NCBI GenBank assembly: GCA_949840805.1
Contig: CATKXR010000049.1
Location: 1-38,572, forward strand
Direction of reading: 5' to 3'
Length of the DNA stretch: 38,572 bases
Source of the DNA: an uncultured Lachnospiraceae bacterium
GTDB taxonomy: Bacteria; Bacillota; Clostridia; Lachnospirales; Lachnospiraceae
Below are positions 31,884 to 38,572 of this stretch, piece by piece. The notes below the pieces were generated by a model. That model made no database searches. It saw only the letters and a list, made by a program, of their open reading frames with translations, and was not told the DNA's origin. Made by a program: the position numbers and the translations under genes. Within the stretch, counting starts at the first letter, position 1, and the number at the start of each line of letters is the position of its first letter.

Positions 31884-32450
31884 TCACATGGCCAGGCTTT
31901 TCAGCAGAGAAACCGCAGCCTCCGCCATACCGTCTTCTTTTCCTTCTCCCGCAGGCTTTAAGCTGTCCATACGGCGCAGAAAACCTTTTTCTTCCGGGAT
32001 CAGCTTCATTTTGGGATCCAGGCCGCCGGCTGTAAACAGCTTATTCAATGACTGTTCCGCCTCTTTCACCTTCAGCTTTTTTGCCGTGCAGTATCCGTAC
32101 ACTCCGCCGGGATGCACCGCGATGGCGTCCAACGGTATCACAAATTCCTTTGTAGTCAGAATCAGATCATATAAAATGGTACATTTTTCCTCATACGGCT
32201 TTATTTTCTCATAAAAATCTTTCGGGGGCGTCCGGTAAGGCCATGACGCCAAAAGCGGCGATGCCATATTGGCCAGGGGCAGCACGGTGAGAATCGCCAT
32301 TACCGTTAAAATATTTTTCGCCGCCTGGTCATCTGTCAGATACCTGGCCCCAAGCTGGGCCAGAACCGCTGCCGCAAGCACGGCCGTGACCGCCAGCCGT
32401 GTCCGCCGTATACTGTCCCGATATCCATATTGTCCCTTTTCCCGTTTCAT
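31884..32450 (-). CDS. Conserved hypothetical membrane protein
   Basis: 188 aa, not recognised. Two hydrophobic helices near the N-terminus (about 19-38 and 46-66: VTAVLAAAVLAQLGARY, TVMAILTVLPLANMASPLL) are followed by a soluble tail (KPYEEKCTILYDLILTTKEF, EAEQSLNKLFTAGGLDPKMK) that probably faces the cytoplasm given the Arg-rich N-terminus. AGGAA lies upstream of the ATG. It sits between SDR and RluA-type genes with 19 nt and about 14 nt spacing, so it is co-transcribed with them. No function can be inferred beyond that. Confidence 0.75.
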   Translation of the reverse strand: MKREKGQYGYRDSIRRTRLAVTAVLAAAVLAQLGARYLTDDQAAKNILTVMAILTVLPLANMASPLLASWPYRTPPKDFYEKIKPYEEKCTILYDLILTTKEFVIPLDAIAVHPGGVYGYCTAKKLKVKEAEQSLNKLFTAGGLDPKMKLIPEEKGFLRRMDSLKPAGEGKEDGMAEAAVSLLKSLAM

Positions 32451-32469
32451 TTTTGTTCCTCACGATCGT

Positions 32470-33246
32470 TTAACGATTGTCCTTCAGCCGTCCCATCCCC
32501 TTAAGCAGCAGGCCGTGGGGAATGATTTTACACAAAATCCAGAACCCTTTCATCGTCCACCCGTACACAGAGACAGGCTTTCCCATCATGCTGTCCCTCA
32601 AAGCCTTTTTCACCACTTTTTTTGGATCTGCCATGGCAAGTTTCTTATAAAACGGAAGTTCTCCTGCCATCCCTTCTGTCTCAAAAAATTCCGTATTCAC
32701 TGGCCCCGGGCAGACCGAGGTAACTATGATATCCCTGTCTCTCAGCTCCTCATTCAGCGCCCGCCCAAAGCTTACCACAAAAGCTTTTGTAGCCGCATAG
32801 GCCGCAAACCCCGGCTGGGGCAGAAAACCTGCCGCCGACGCAAACAAAAGAATCCTTCCATGGTCTGCCATAAAAGGAAGCACCACATGGGTAACTCCGT
32901 ACAATGCCTCGCAATTCAGCCGCACCATGCCCGTCTCCTGTGACAATTCGGATTCCCCCACCTTGCCCAATCTTCCATATCCCGCTGCATTCACCAGAAT
33001 CTTCACCCTGGGAGCCCGTCTGGCCAGCTCCAGGCGAAGAACATCCAGGGAACTGTCTTCTGTCAGATCCAGGGCAAACAGCCGCAGAGGGACCGGGACC
33101 TTCCTTCTAAGTTCCTTCAGCCTTTCCAGCCGTCTGGCAATCACCCATATCTCCTCAATCCCATTTCCTCCGAAACGGTCTGCCGTCTGCACCACGGCCT
33201 CCCACCCCATTCCGGAAGAAGCCCCTGTCACAATTGCAATGCTCAT
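32470..33246 (-). CDS. Short-chain dehydrogenase/reductase (SDR)
   Basis: NAD(P)-dependent oxidoreductase of the classical SDR family. The cofactor motif TGASSGMG, the NAAGYG segment, a Ser in LLFASAAGF and the catalytic YAATK are all present; PGPVNTEFF follows as in classical SDRs. The frame starts at ATG 33246 overlapping the ygiQ stop (ATGA); an upstream extension inside ygiQ is unlikely. 258 aa is a normal length; the C-terminal GLLLKGMGRLKD is like the DltE/YqjQ-type SDRs. Substrate unknown. Confidence 0.92.
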   Translation of the reverse strand: MSIAIVTGASSGMGWEAVVQTADRFGGNGIEEIWVIARRLERLKELRRKVPVPLRLFALDLTEDSSLDVLRLELARRAPRVKILVNAAGYGRLGKVGESELSQETGMVRLNCEALYGVTHVVLPFMADHGRILLFASAAGFLPQPGFAAYAATKAFVVSFGRALNEELRDRDIIVTSVCPGPVNTEFFETEGMAGELPFYKKLAMADPKKVVKKALRDSMMGKPVSVYGWTMKGFWILCKIIPHGLLLKGMGRLKDNR

Positions 33247-35216
33247 GTTGCTTTTCCTGCCTTTCTTTTCATTCCCTTTCTGCCGGTTCCTTTCTTCCCC
33301 TTGCCCTTCGCCGCTTCTTCCCACGGCTTAGGCGGCACCAGGCATTCTTTTCCATATCCCACAAGATCCATCCGCCCCGCTTCTCTCAGGGCTTCGATTA
33401 CCAATCTATAATTCTTCGGGTCCCGATACTGGATCAACGCCCTCTGCATGGCTTTCTCACGGGGCTTTACGGGTACATATACCTTCTCCATATTCCGCGG
33501 ATCCAGACCGGTATAATACATACAGGTAGAAATAGTGGACGGCGTCGGATAGAAATCCTGCACCTGCTCCGGCATATATCCCAGCTCCCGCAGATATTCT
33601 GCCAGCTCCACCGCCTCTTTCAGCGTGGAGCCCGGATGAGAAGACATGAAATAAGGAACCAGATACTGATCTTTCCCCAGTTCCCGGTTCATCTCCCTGT
33701 ACTCTTTCACAAACTGCCGGTATACCTTATTCTCCGGCTTTCCCATCCGTGCCAGCACCACATCTGACACATGTTCCGGCGCCACCTTAAGCTGCCCGCT
33801 GACATGATATCTGCATAGCTCCCGCAAAAACTCCCGGCTTTTATCCGCCAAAAGATAATCAAACCGGATTCCGGACCGGATAAATACCTTTTTCACTTTC
33901 GGCAGGGCCCTGAGCTTCCTCAACAGCCTGATATAATCCTTGTGGTCCGCCTTCAGATTTTTGCAGGGTCCGGGATACAGGCATTGCCTTCCCGGACACG
34001 CCCCTTTCTTTTTCTGCTTTTCACAGGCAGGAAACCGGAAGTTGGCCGTGGGGCCTCCCACGTCATGGATATATCCTTTAAACTCCGCGTCCTCCGTCAG
34101 CTTTTTCGCCTCCTCCACCAGGGACTCATGGCTCCTGGCCTGAATAATACGCCCCTGATGAAAAGTCAGGGCGCAAAAACTGCATGCCCCGAAACATCCC
34201 CTGCTGCTGATCAGGCTGAACCTGACCTCCCCTATCGCCGGCACCCCGCCTGCCGCCTCATAGGACGGATGGTAATTGCGCATATAAGGAAGTCCGTACA
34301 CCTCATCCATTTCTTCTGTAGACAACGGCTTAGACGGCGGATTCTGAACCACATACTCCATGTAGCTCCTTCCCCCGTAAGGTTCCACCAGCCGCTTTCC
34401 TGAAAAGGGGTCCGTGTTGCGGATCTGAACCCCAAAACTGCGGGCATATTCCCTTTTGTCCTTCTTCATCTCCTCATAATCCGGCAGCAGCTCATAATCA
34501 TGGACATTCTCAAGGCTCCTGGTCTTATAAACCGTCCCGTCCACAAAAGTGATCTCCCCCACATCCATCCCCGCATCCAGTGCCTTGGCGATCTCCACAA
34601 TGGAATGCTCCCCCATGCCATAAGACAGAATATCCGCCTGGGAATCTAAAAGCACCGACCGTTTCAGCCTGTCCGACCAATAATCATAATGAGCCAGCCG
34701 CCGCAGGCTTGCCTCTATCCCTCCGATCACGATAGGAATGTCCTTATATACCGAGCGGATCAGATTGCAGTACACCACCACCGCATAATCCGGCCTTTTC
34801 CCCATAACGCCTCCCGGCGTATAAAAATCCTGCTTTCTGCGTTTTTTCGATACAGAATAATGGTTCACCATGGAATCCATATTCCCTCCGGAAACGAGAA
34901 ATCCCAGCCTGGGCCTTCCCAATGCCTGCACGCTTTCCCTGTTCTTCCAGTCAGGCTGTGCAAGAATCCCTACCCGGTAGCCCCTGGCTTCCAGAAGCCG
35001 GCTGATGATGGCAGTCCCGAAGGAAGGATGATCCACATATGCATCCCCCGAAACGTAGACAAAATCACACTGCTCCCATCCACGGTCTTCCATGTCCTGC
35101 CTGCAGACCGGCAGATATACCCGTGAGCCAAATGATCTGCCAACGCAGTTCCCATATTTCCATAAATATACCGGATCATTTGGCAAATAAGTATGCTCGC
35201 GAGTATAATTGCCCAT
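33243..35216 (-). CDS. YgiQ family radical SAM protein
   Basis: Uncharacterised radical SAM protein, 657 aa from the chosen start. Family parts in order: YVSGDAYVDHPSFG and VGILAQPDW (B12-binding-like N-domain), GGIEASLRRLAHYDYWSD, the radical SAM motif CFGACSFC in SSRGCFGACSFCALTFHQG, the second cysteine cluster CPGRQCLYPGPCKNL, and PEHVSDVVLARMGKP. I start it at ATG 35216, where GGAGG is 9 nt upstream; the open frame runs on to 35426 but that part is not family-like. Odd: codons 3-14 lie in a 36-nt dispersed repeat (35175-35210), which gives this protein an N-terminal lead of about 30 residues not seen in the family. First gene of a five-gene operon. Confidence 0.93.
   Translation of the reverse strand: MGNYTREHTYLPNDPVYLWKYGNCVGRSFGSRVYLPVCRQDMEDRGWEQCDFVYVSGDAYVDHPSFGTAIISRLLEARGYRVGILAQPDWKNRESVQALGRPRLGFLVSGGNMDSMVNHYSVSKKRRKQDFYTPGGVMGKRPDYAVVVYCNLIRSVYKDIPIVIGGIEASLRRLAHYDYWSDRLKRSVLLDSQADILSYGMGEHSIVEIAKALDAGMDVGEITFVDGTVYKTRSLENVHDYELLPDYEEMKKDKREYARSFGVQIRNTDPFSGKRLVEPYGGRSYMEYVVQNPPSKPLSTEEMDEVYGLPYMRNYHPSYEAAGGVPAIGEVRFSLISSRGCFGACSFCALTFHQGRIIQARSHESLVEEAKKLTEDAEFKGYIHDVGGPTANFRFPACEKQKKKGACPGRQCLYPGPCKNLKADHKDYIRLLRKLRALPKVKKVFIRSGIRFDYLLADKSREFLRELCRYHVSGQLKVAPEHVSDVVLARMGKPENKVYRQFVKEYREMNRELGKDQYLVPYFMSSHPGSTLKEAVELAEYLRELGYMPEQVQDFYPTPSTISTCMYYTGLDPRNMEKVYVPVKPREKAMQRALIQYRDPKNYRLVIEALREAGRMDLVGYGKECLVPPKPWEEAAKGKGKKGTGRKGMKRKAGKAT
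35127..35210 (+). repeat. Short dispersed repeat, copy b, with an inverted partner, inside ygiQ
   Basis: 35175-35210 matches 28406-28442 (opposite strand): ATCATTTGGCAAATAAG, T, then ATGCTCGCGAGTATAATT. An inverted half, GCCAAATGATC at 35127-35137, mirrors GATCATTTGGC at 35174-35184 with a 36-nt spacer, so the 5' end of ygiQ can form a hairpin. The repeat encodes NYTREHTYLPND in ygiQ. Confidence 0.65.
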
Positions 35217-35385
35217 TTTCCTCTTCCTCCACATTCCCCTAAGTCTTTCTTTCCGCTTTCTGGCAAACAAAATCCACTCACAAAAATCTTGTGGTATTCC
35301 AGCAAATTCTTGTGCCTGTTTTTTGATTTTCATGCCTCCATGATGCCAGTATAGCATAAACCACTGCTTTTGGCTACCATGGCAG

Positions 35386-36729
35386 TCATAATTGAGAAAA
35401 CATCCGGTTCTTCTCTTTCCATACAAGGTAAAATGATAAGGCCGTTGTCAGCATGTCGCTAATGGGCTGTGCAAAGAAAATACCGTTTATATCCAAAATA
35501 ACAGGCAGCAAATAAATAAACGGCACCAAAAACACAATTTGTCTTAAAACCGTTATGATTATAGAAGGCACAGGGCGGTTAATGGACTGGAAAAAGGTAG
35601 TTGCCAGCATTACAAAACCCAAAGCAGGCGTGATGCAGAAATTGACCCGCAGCCCGTCAATGCCAATATGGAACATTTCCTCTGTCCCGCCAAACGCCGC
35701 AAGAATCTGCTTCGGAAATATCAATACGATAAGCCAGATAAAACAGGTAATGGAAACGGAAAAAAGCGTTGCCTGCCAAAACGTAGATAATACCCGCTTA
35801 TAGCTGCCGGAGCCATAGTTGTTTCCGAGAATCGGCTGAATCCCCTGGCTGATACCGCTCGCCGGCATGATCACAAATGTCATGACGCTGGATATGACCG
35901 CATACACGCTAATCGCGATATCTCCCCCATACTTTCCCAACTGGCTGTTGTAGACCAGGCTGATAAATCCCATAGCCATCTGTGCTACAAAAAAGGCAAA
36001 CCCGCAGGTAATGATTTGAAAACAAAGATTTTTTTCCAAACGGAAAATCTTTTTTGAAATATGAACCTGCGTCTTATTCCCAAAAACAAGACAGCCGCCA
36101 AAAAACGCTGAAATAACCTGCCCGGCCACAGTCGCTAAAGCCGCCCCCACAACGCCCCAGTCAAACACGATGATAAAAAGCGCATCCAAAACAATATTTG
36201 CAGTCGCTCCGATTCCCGTTACGCACATTCCGAAAAACGGCTTGCCTGAAACACGGACAAAATCACAAAACAACTGGGACAAGCCCTGAAAAACACATCC
36301 AAGGGCCACAATCCGATAGTACAAGATTGCATATGGATAAGCCGTTTCTGTCACTCCGAAAATTTTCAAAAAAGAATCAGGAAATAAAAGCAGCACTACA
36401 CTTAACAGAATTTCAGACAGGCAGACAAGTACCATGGAATTCCCAAAAGACTGATTCATCTTCTCAAATTCGTTTTTCCCGGAAAACAAACTAAAAAAAG
36501 TAGAACCGCCTGCGCTGCACGTCAGCGCAAAAGCCATCATCATAAAAGATAAAGGAAAACAGACAGACAATCCCGCCAGGGCAGAAGTCCCGTTGACGTT
36601 TCCTACGAACATTCTGTCCACAATATTGTAAATAGCCGTTATCAACAGAGAAATTGCCGCCGGTATGGAAAATCTCAGAATCATGGGAAACAATTTCCCG
36701 TTTAAGTAATCAACGCTTTTTGTATTCAT
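35386..36729 (-). CDS. MATE family efflux transporter
   Basis: Multidrug/toxin extrusion antiporter of 447 aa with about twelve helices in two MatE halves. The opening NGKLFPMILRFSIPAAISLL, NIVDRMFVGNVNGTSALAG and the second-half GISQGIQPILGNNYGSGSYK are clear family segments. Start choice: two ATGs lie close together (36735 and 36729); only the second is at proper distance (7 nt) from GGAGG, so I use 36729. Divergent from a LysR regulator, which is the likely controller. Substrate unknown. Confidence 0.94.
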   Translation of the reverse strand: MNTKSVDYLNGKLFPMILRFSIPAAISLLITAIYNIVDRMFVGNVNGTSALAGLSVCFPLSFMMMAFALTCSAGGSTFFSLFSGKNEFEKMNQSFGNSMVLVCLSEILLSVVLLLFPDSFLKIFGVTETAYPYAILYYRIVALGCVFQGLSQLFCDFVRVSGKPFFGMCVTGIGATANIVLDALFIIVFDWGVVGAALATVAGQVISAFFGGCLVFGNKTQVHISKKIFRLEKNLCFQIITCGFAFFVAQMAMGFISLVYNSQLGKYGGDIAISVYAVISSVMTFVIMPASGISQGIQPILGNNYGSGSYKRVLSTFWQATLFSVSITCFIWLIVLIFPKQILAAFGGTEEMFHIGIDGLRVNFCITPALGFVMLATTFFQSINRPVPSIIITVLRQIVFLVPFIYLLPVILDINGIFFAQPISDMLTTALSFYLVWKEKNRMFSQL

Positions 36730-36813
36730 ATTCATACCTCCAAAATATATTTTTAAACTATCTGCATTCTAACACCTTCCATATAAAAGTAGAATTTCAA
36801 AAAAGAAAACGCC

Positions 36814-36830
36814 ATTAGATAAAATCTAAT
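36814..36830. promoter_or_regulatory. Palindrome in the MATE-LysR intergenic region
   Basis: ATTAGAT-AAA-ATCTAAT, perfect 7-bp arms, containing a LysR-type T-N11-A pattern. It sits just upstream of the lysR -35 box and between the divergent genes, a typical LysR site. Confidence 0.7.
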
Positions 36831-36832
36831 AG

Positions 36833-36861
36833 TTGATTTAAGGTGTTTTTTCCTATATACT
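36833..36861 (+). promoter_or_regulatory. lysR promoter
   Basis: TTGATT (36833-36838), 17-bp spacer, TATACT (36856-36861), 22 nt before the ATG, which has GGGGGG as ribosome binding site. Confidence 0.7.
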
Positions 36862-36883
36862 ACATAAAAAAGGGGGGATTCCT

Positions 36884-37768
36884 ATGACCAGCCAACAATT
36901 AAAATGCTTTGTGCTTGTAGCAGATAAATTAAATTTCACGAAAGCGGCTGAGGAAATGTTCCTATCCGCCCCGACCGTCACCCATCACATAAAAACTCTG
37001 GAAGAAGAACTCGGGACTTCACTGTTTATCCGCACTTCCAAGACTGTCCGCCTTACAGAAGCCGGGGCCACATTTTATAGTGACGCCAGAGAAATATTAG
37101 AGAAAATATCTCTGGCAGAAAAAAATATCCGCAAGATAACAAACTCGGATCTGTCATTTCTCAGAATTGGCTGTATCAGCACCGCCGAATTCGTTTTTTT
37201 AGAAGAAATATTGTCTGATATGCAGGCAATATACCCTAAAGTATATCCCCGGATTTTTATCCACGACTACCATACAATGAAAAATCTTTTCTGCAACAGG
37301 CAGTTAGACATTCTGCTGGCCACAAAAGAAATGATAAAGGATATTGACGGCTGTTCTTTCCGGAAACTAAAATCGATTTCAAACTACGCCATCCTGTCCC
37401 CCAAATCCTCCTTAAGCGCAAAAAAAGAATTATCTTTCGAAGATTTGGAGAATGAATGCCTGATTATACCGCTTCCTAAATTTCTACCATTCCAAAACGG
37501 CAACCGGCTTCAGGAAAAAATAGTGCTCCACTCCCAATCGCATTTTAATCTCATGTGCGAAAATGACCAGGCCGCCATCCTGCTTGCCAAATGCGGCTAC
37601 GGCATCGCCATTCTTCCAGAATTTTTTATACCGCCGCAGCCAGATGACTTAATTGTCCTTCCGCTGGCAGAGGAAGAAGATGCTATGGACTACGGAATTG
37701 CCTACCACAAAAATGTTGAAAATGATTGTATAAAATATATAGTACAGAATTATTGTTTTGCGAAATAA
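36884..37768 (+). CDS. LysR family transcriptional regulator
   Basis: 294 aa. The N-terminal winged helix-turn-helix (LNFTKAAEEMFLSAPTVTHH, then LEEELGTSLFIRTSKTVRLT) is a standard LysR DNA-binding domain; residues about 90-290 form the substrate-binding domain (LSFLRIGCISTAEF, then ILLAKCGYGIAILPEFFI). Divergent from the MATE exporter with a palindrome between them, so it probably controls exporter expression and its own. The inducer cannot be predicted. Confidence 0.95.
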   Translation: MTSQQLKCFVLVADKLNFTKAAEEMFLSAPTVTHHIKTLEEELGTSLFIRTSKTVRLTEAGATFYSDAREILEKISLAEKNIRKITNSDLSFLRIGCISTAEFVFLEEILSDMQAIYPKVYPRIFIHDYHTMKNLFCNRQLDILLATKEMIKDIDGCSFRKLKSISNYAILSPKSSLSAKKELSFEDLENECLIIPLPKFLPFQNGNRLQEKIVLHSQSHFNLMCENDQAAILLAKCGYGIAILPEFFIPPQPDDLIVLPLAEEEDAMDYGIAYHKNVENDCIKYIVQNYCFAK

Positions 37769-37847
37769 AGAGTTGAAGCCGGCTTCTCCTCTTCAGAAAT
37801 CTTCCAGTCCGAATATCTAAAACTGTACGGCATAGTCTATTCACGTC

Positions 37848-37894
37848 GCAAAGAAAAGTCCGGGAAACCGCATAAACACTGGCTTCCCGGACTT
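37848..37894 (-). terminator. Terminator between lysR and the Rpn-type gene
   Basis: AAGTCCGGGAA (37856-37866) and TTCCCGGACTT (37884-37894) form an 11-bp perfect stem. On the minus strand TTCTTTGC follows, so it best serves transcripts from the 38085-38572 gene; it may also stop lysR. Confidence 0.65.
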
Positions 37895-38084
37895 GAGAGC
37901 GTTATTCAAACTCTTCTCTCATGGCTGGCATTCAGCTTCCCTATCCATGATTTTTAGTCTTTCTATTCGCTAAATCCGCTGAAATACAAAGCCATTTTTC
38001 TGGTTCTCAACTTTTTATTACCAAAGTATTACCATGCAACATCAGTATTACCAGAGATTTTCGACTTTTCTACGTCATCCCAAT

Positions 38085-38572
38085 CTAAAATTTTGATTTC
38101 AAAAGTATCTGATCATGCTCGGATACATTCATAGCGGCCATTGCCTGTTCGGCTGTCCATTTCATGGATTTCATAAGGTTCTTAATAGAACCAAATAAAG
38201 TTTCTATCCTTGTTTCTTCCCTTACTTCCTCTACTCTTTCGTTGGCTCTCTTTTCCGCTAAATCTTCAAACACCTGACACATAATCTCCCGGCCTCCTTC
38301 CGTCTCCTTGAAATATTTCACCTGTTTCGCCAGTTCTGGATAAAACATATCAACAGAACTCAGACATCTAAAGTCATGCGCCAGCTTTCCTATTGGATCA
38401 CTGTCATCTTTATAACTGCCATTCAAATAAATAATATGGGAACCGTCTCCAAAGTATACACCTGTCTCCTGTATTACCCTATCGACATGGTATAGGGAAA
38501 GCCCTGCACCCATGACATCCTTAGCAGTGATAAATATTACATAGGAATCATGGATTTCCTTAAACTCCTGCC
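38085..38572 (-). CDS. Rpn family recombination-promoting nuclease / PD-(D/E)XK transposase-like protein (partial)
   Basis: The 3' part of a gene running off the right edge; the frame is open to the last base, so the internal ATG at 38513 is not the start. The visible C-terminal half has IHDSYVIFITAKDVMGAGL, LYHVDRVIQETG, DGSHIIYLNGSYKDD, DPIGKLAHDFRC and MFYPELAKQVKYFKETEGG, the hallmarks of the Rpn/transposase_31-like nuclease family abundant in Lachnospiraceae. The PD-(D/E)XK catalytic residues lie in the missing part. The C-terminus is a charged helical tail (KRANERVEEVREETRIETLF). Family knowledge: RecA-independent recombination, suggested to be phage-defence related; mobile in spread. 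Confidence 0.85.
   Translation of the reverse strand, partial: QEFKEIHDSYVIFITAKDVMGAGLSLYHVDRVIQETGVYFGDGSHIIYLNGSYKDDSDPIGKLAHDFRCLSSVDMFYPELAKQVKYFKETEGGREIMCQVFEDLAEKRANERVEEVREETRIETLFGSIKNLMKSMKWTAEQAMAAMNVSEHDQILLKSKF

Overview
This window looks like the chromosome of an anaerobic, spore-forming Firmicute, most likely a Lachnospiraceae/Clostridium-cluster XIVa gut bacterium. The reasons are the GC content (close to half by eye), strong GGAGG ribosome binding sites, a SpoIID/LytB protein, a yloU-fakA-recG cluster, minimal SufCB genes, YtrA-type GntR regulation and a Rpn/PD-(D/E)XK transposase-like gene. Species is not determinable from the sequence alone. Almost everything is on the minus strand; the exceptions are a PflX-like radical SAM gene, a flotillin and a LysR regulator.

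Layout. 1-176: nothing recognisable. 177-628: copy 1 of a large multi-hairpin repeat. 691-5463: MacAB-like exporter operon (adaptor, ATPase, two tandem paralogous permeases), read leftward from a promoter whose spacer contains a nine-G run. 5640-5682: small direct/inverted repeat. 5717-9308: GntR (YtrA-type) regulator, ABC ATPase and ABC-2 permease, with a 31-bp palindromic operator over the promoter. 9503-10158: a small AT-richer island with an unrecognised (possibly GNAT-like) protein and a truncated upstream reading frame. 10382-14748: AI-2E family permease, SpoIID/LytB protein and aroD. 14835-15071: a structured non-coding RNA gene with its own promoter and terminator. 15180-16157: radical SAM protein. 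16278-17097: AT-rich gap. 17166-18806: flotillin. 19019-20679: SufC/SufB-like pair. 20823-21731: m5C rRNA methyltransferase. 21814-22433: copy 2 of the multi-hairpin repeat, inverted relative to copy 1 and carrying a second palindrome nested inside it. 22505-26780: Asp23 (YloU), FakA/YloV and RecG. 26982-29418: polar amino-acid ABC transporter. 29657-35216: five tightly packed genes (YgiQ, SDR, unknown membrane protein, RluA-type pseudouridine synthase, lipase-like hydrolase). 35386-37768: MATE exporter with divergent LysR regulator. 38085-38572: 3' part of a Rpn-type nuclease/transposase cut by the window edge.

Most promising unexplained signals: (1) the pair of ~450-bp multi-hairpin elements, whose hairpin arms stay complementary within each copy although they differ between copies, with a further palindrome inserted in one; (2) the ~235-nt structured RNA divergent from the PflX gene; (3) a poly-G tract inside the promoter spacer of the MacAB-like operon, a candidate phase-variable switch; (4) a short dispersed repeat that appears to supply the first codons of ygiQ; (5) the broken reading frame next to the possibly GNAT-like gene. 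There are no rRNA or tRNA genes and no CRISPR array that I can see.
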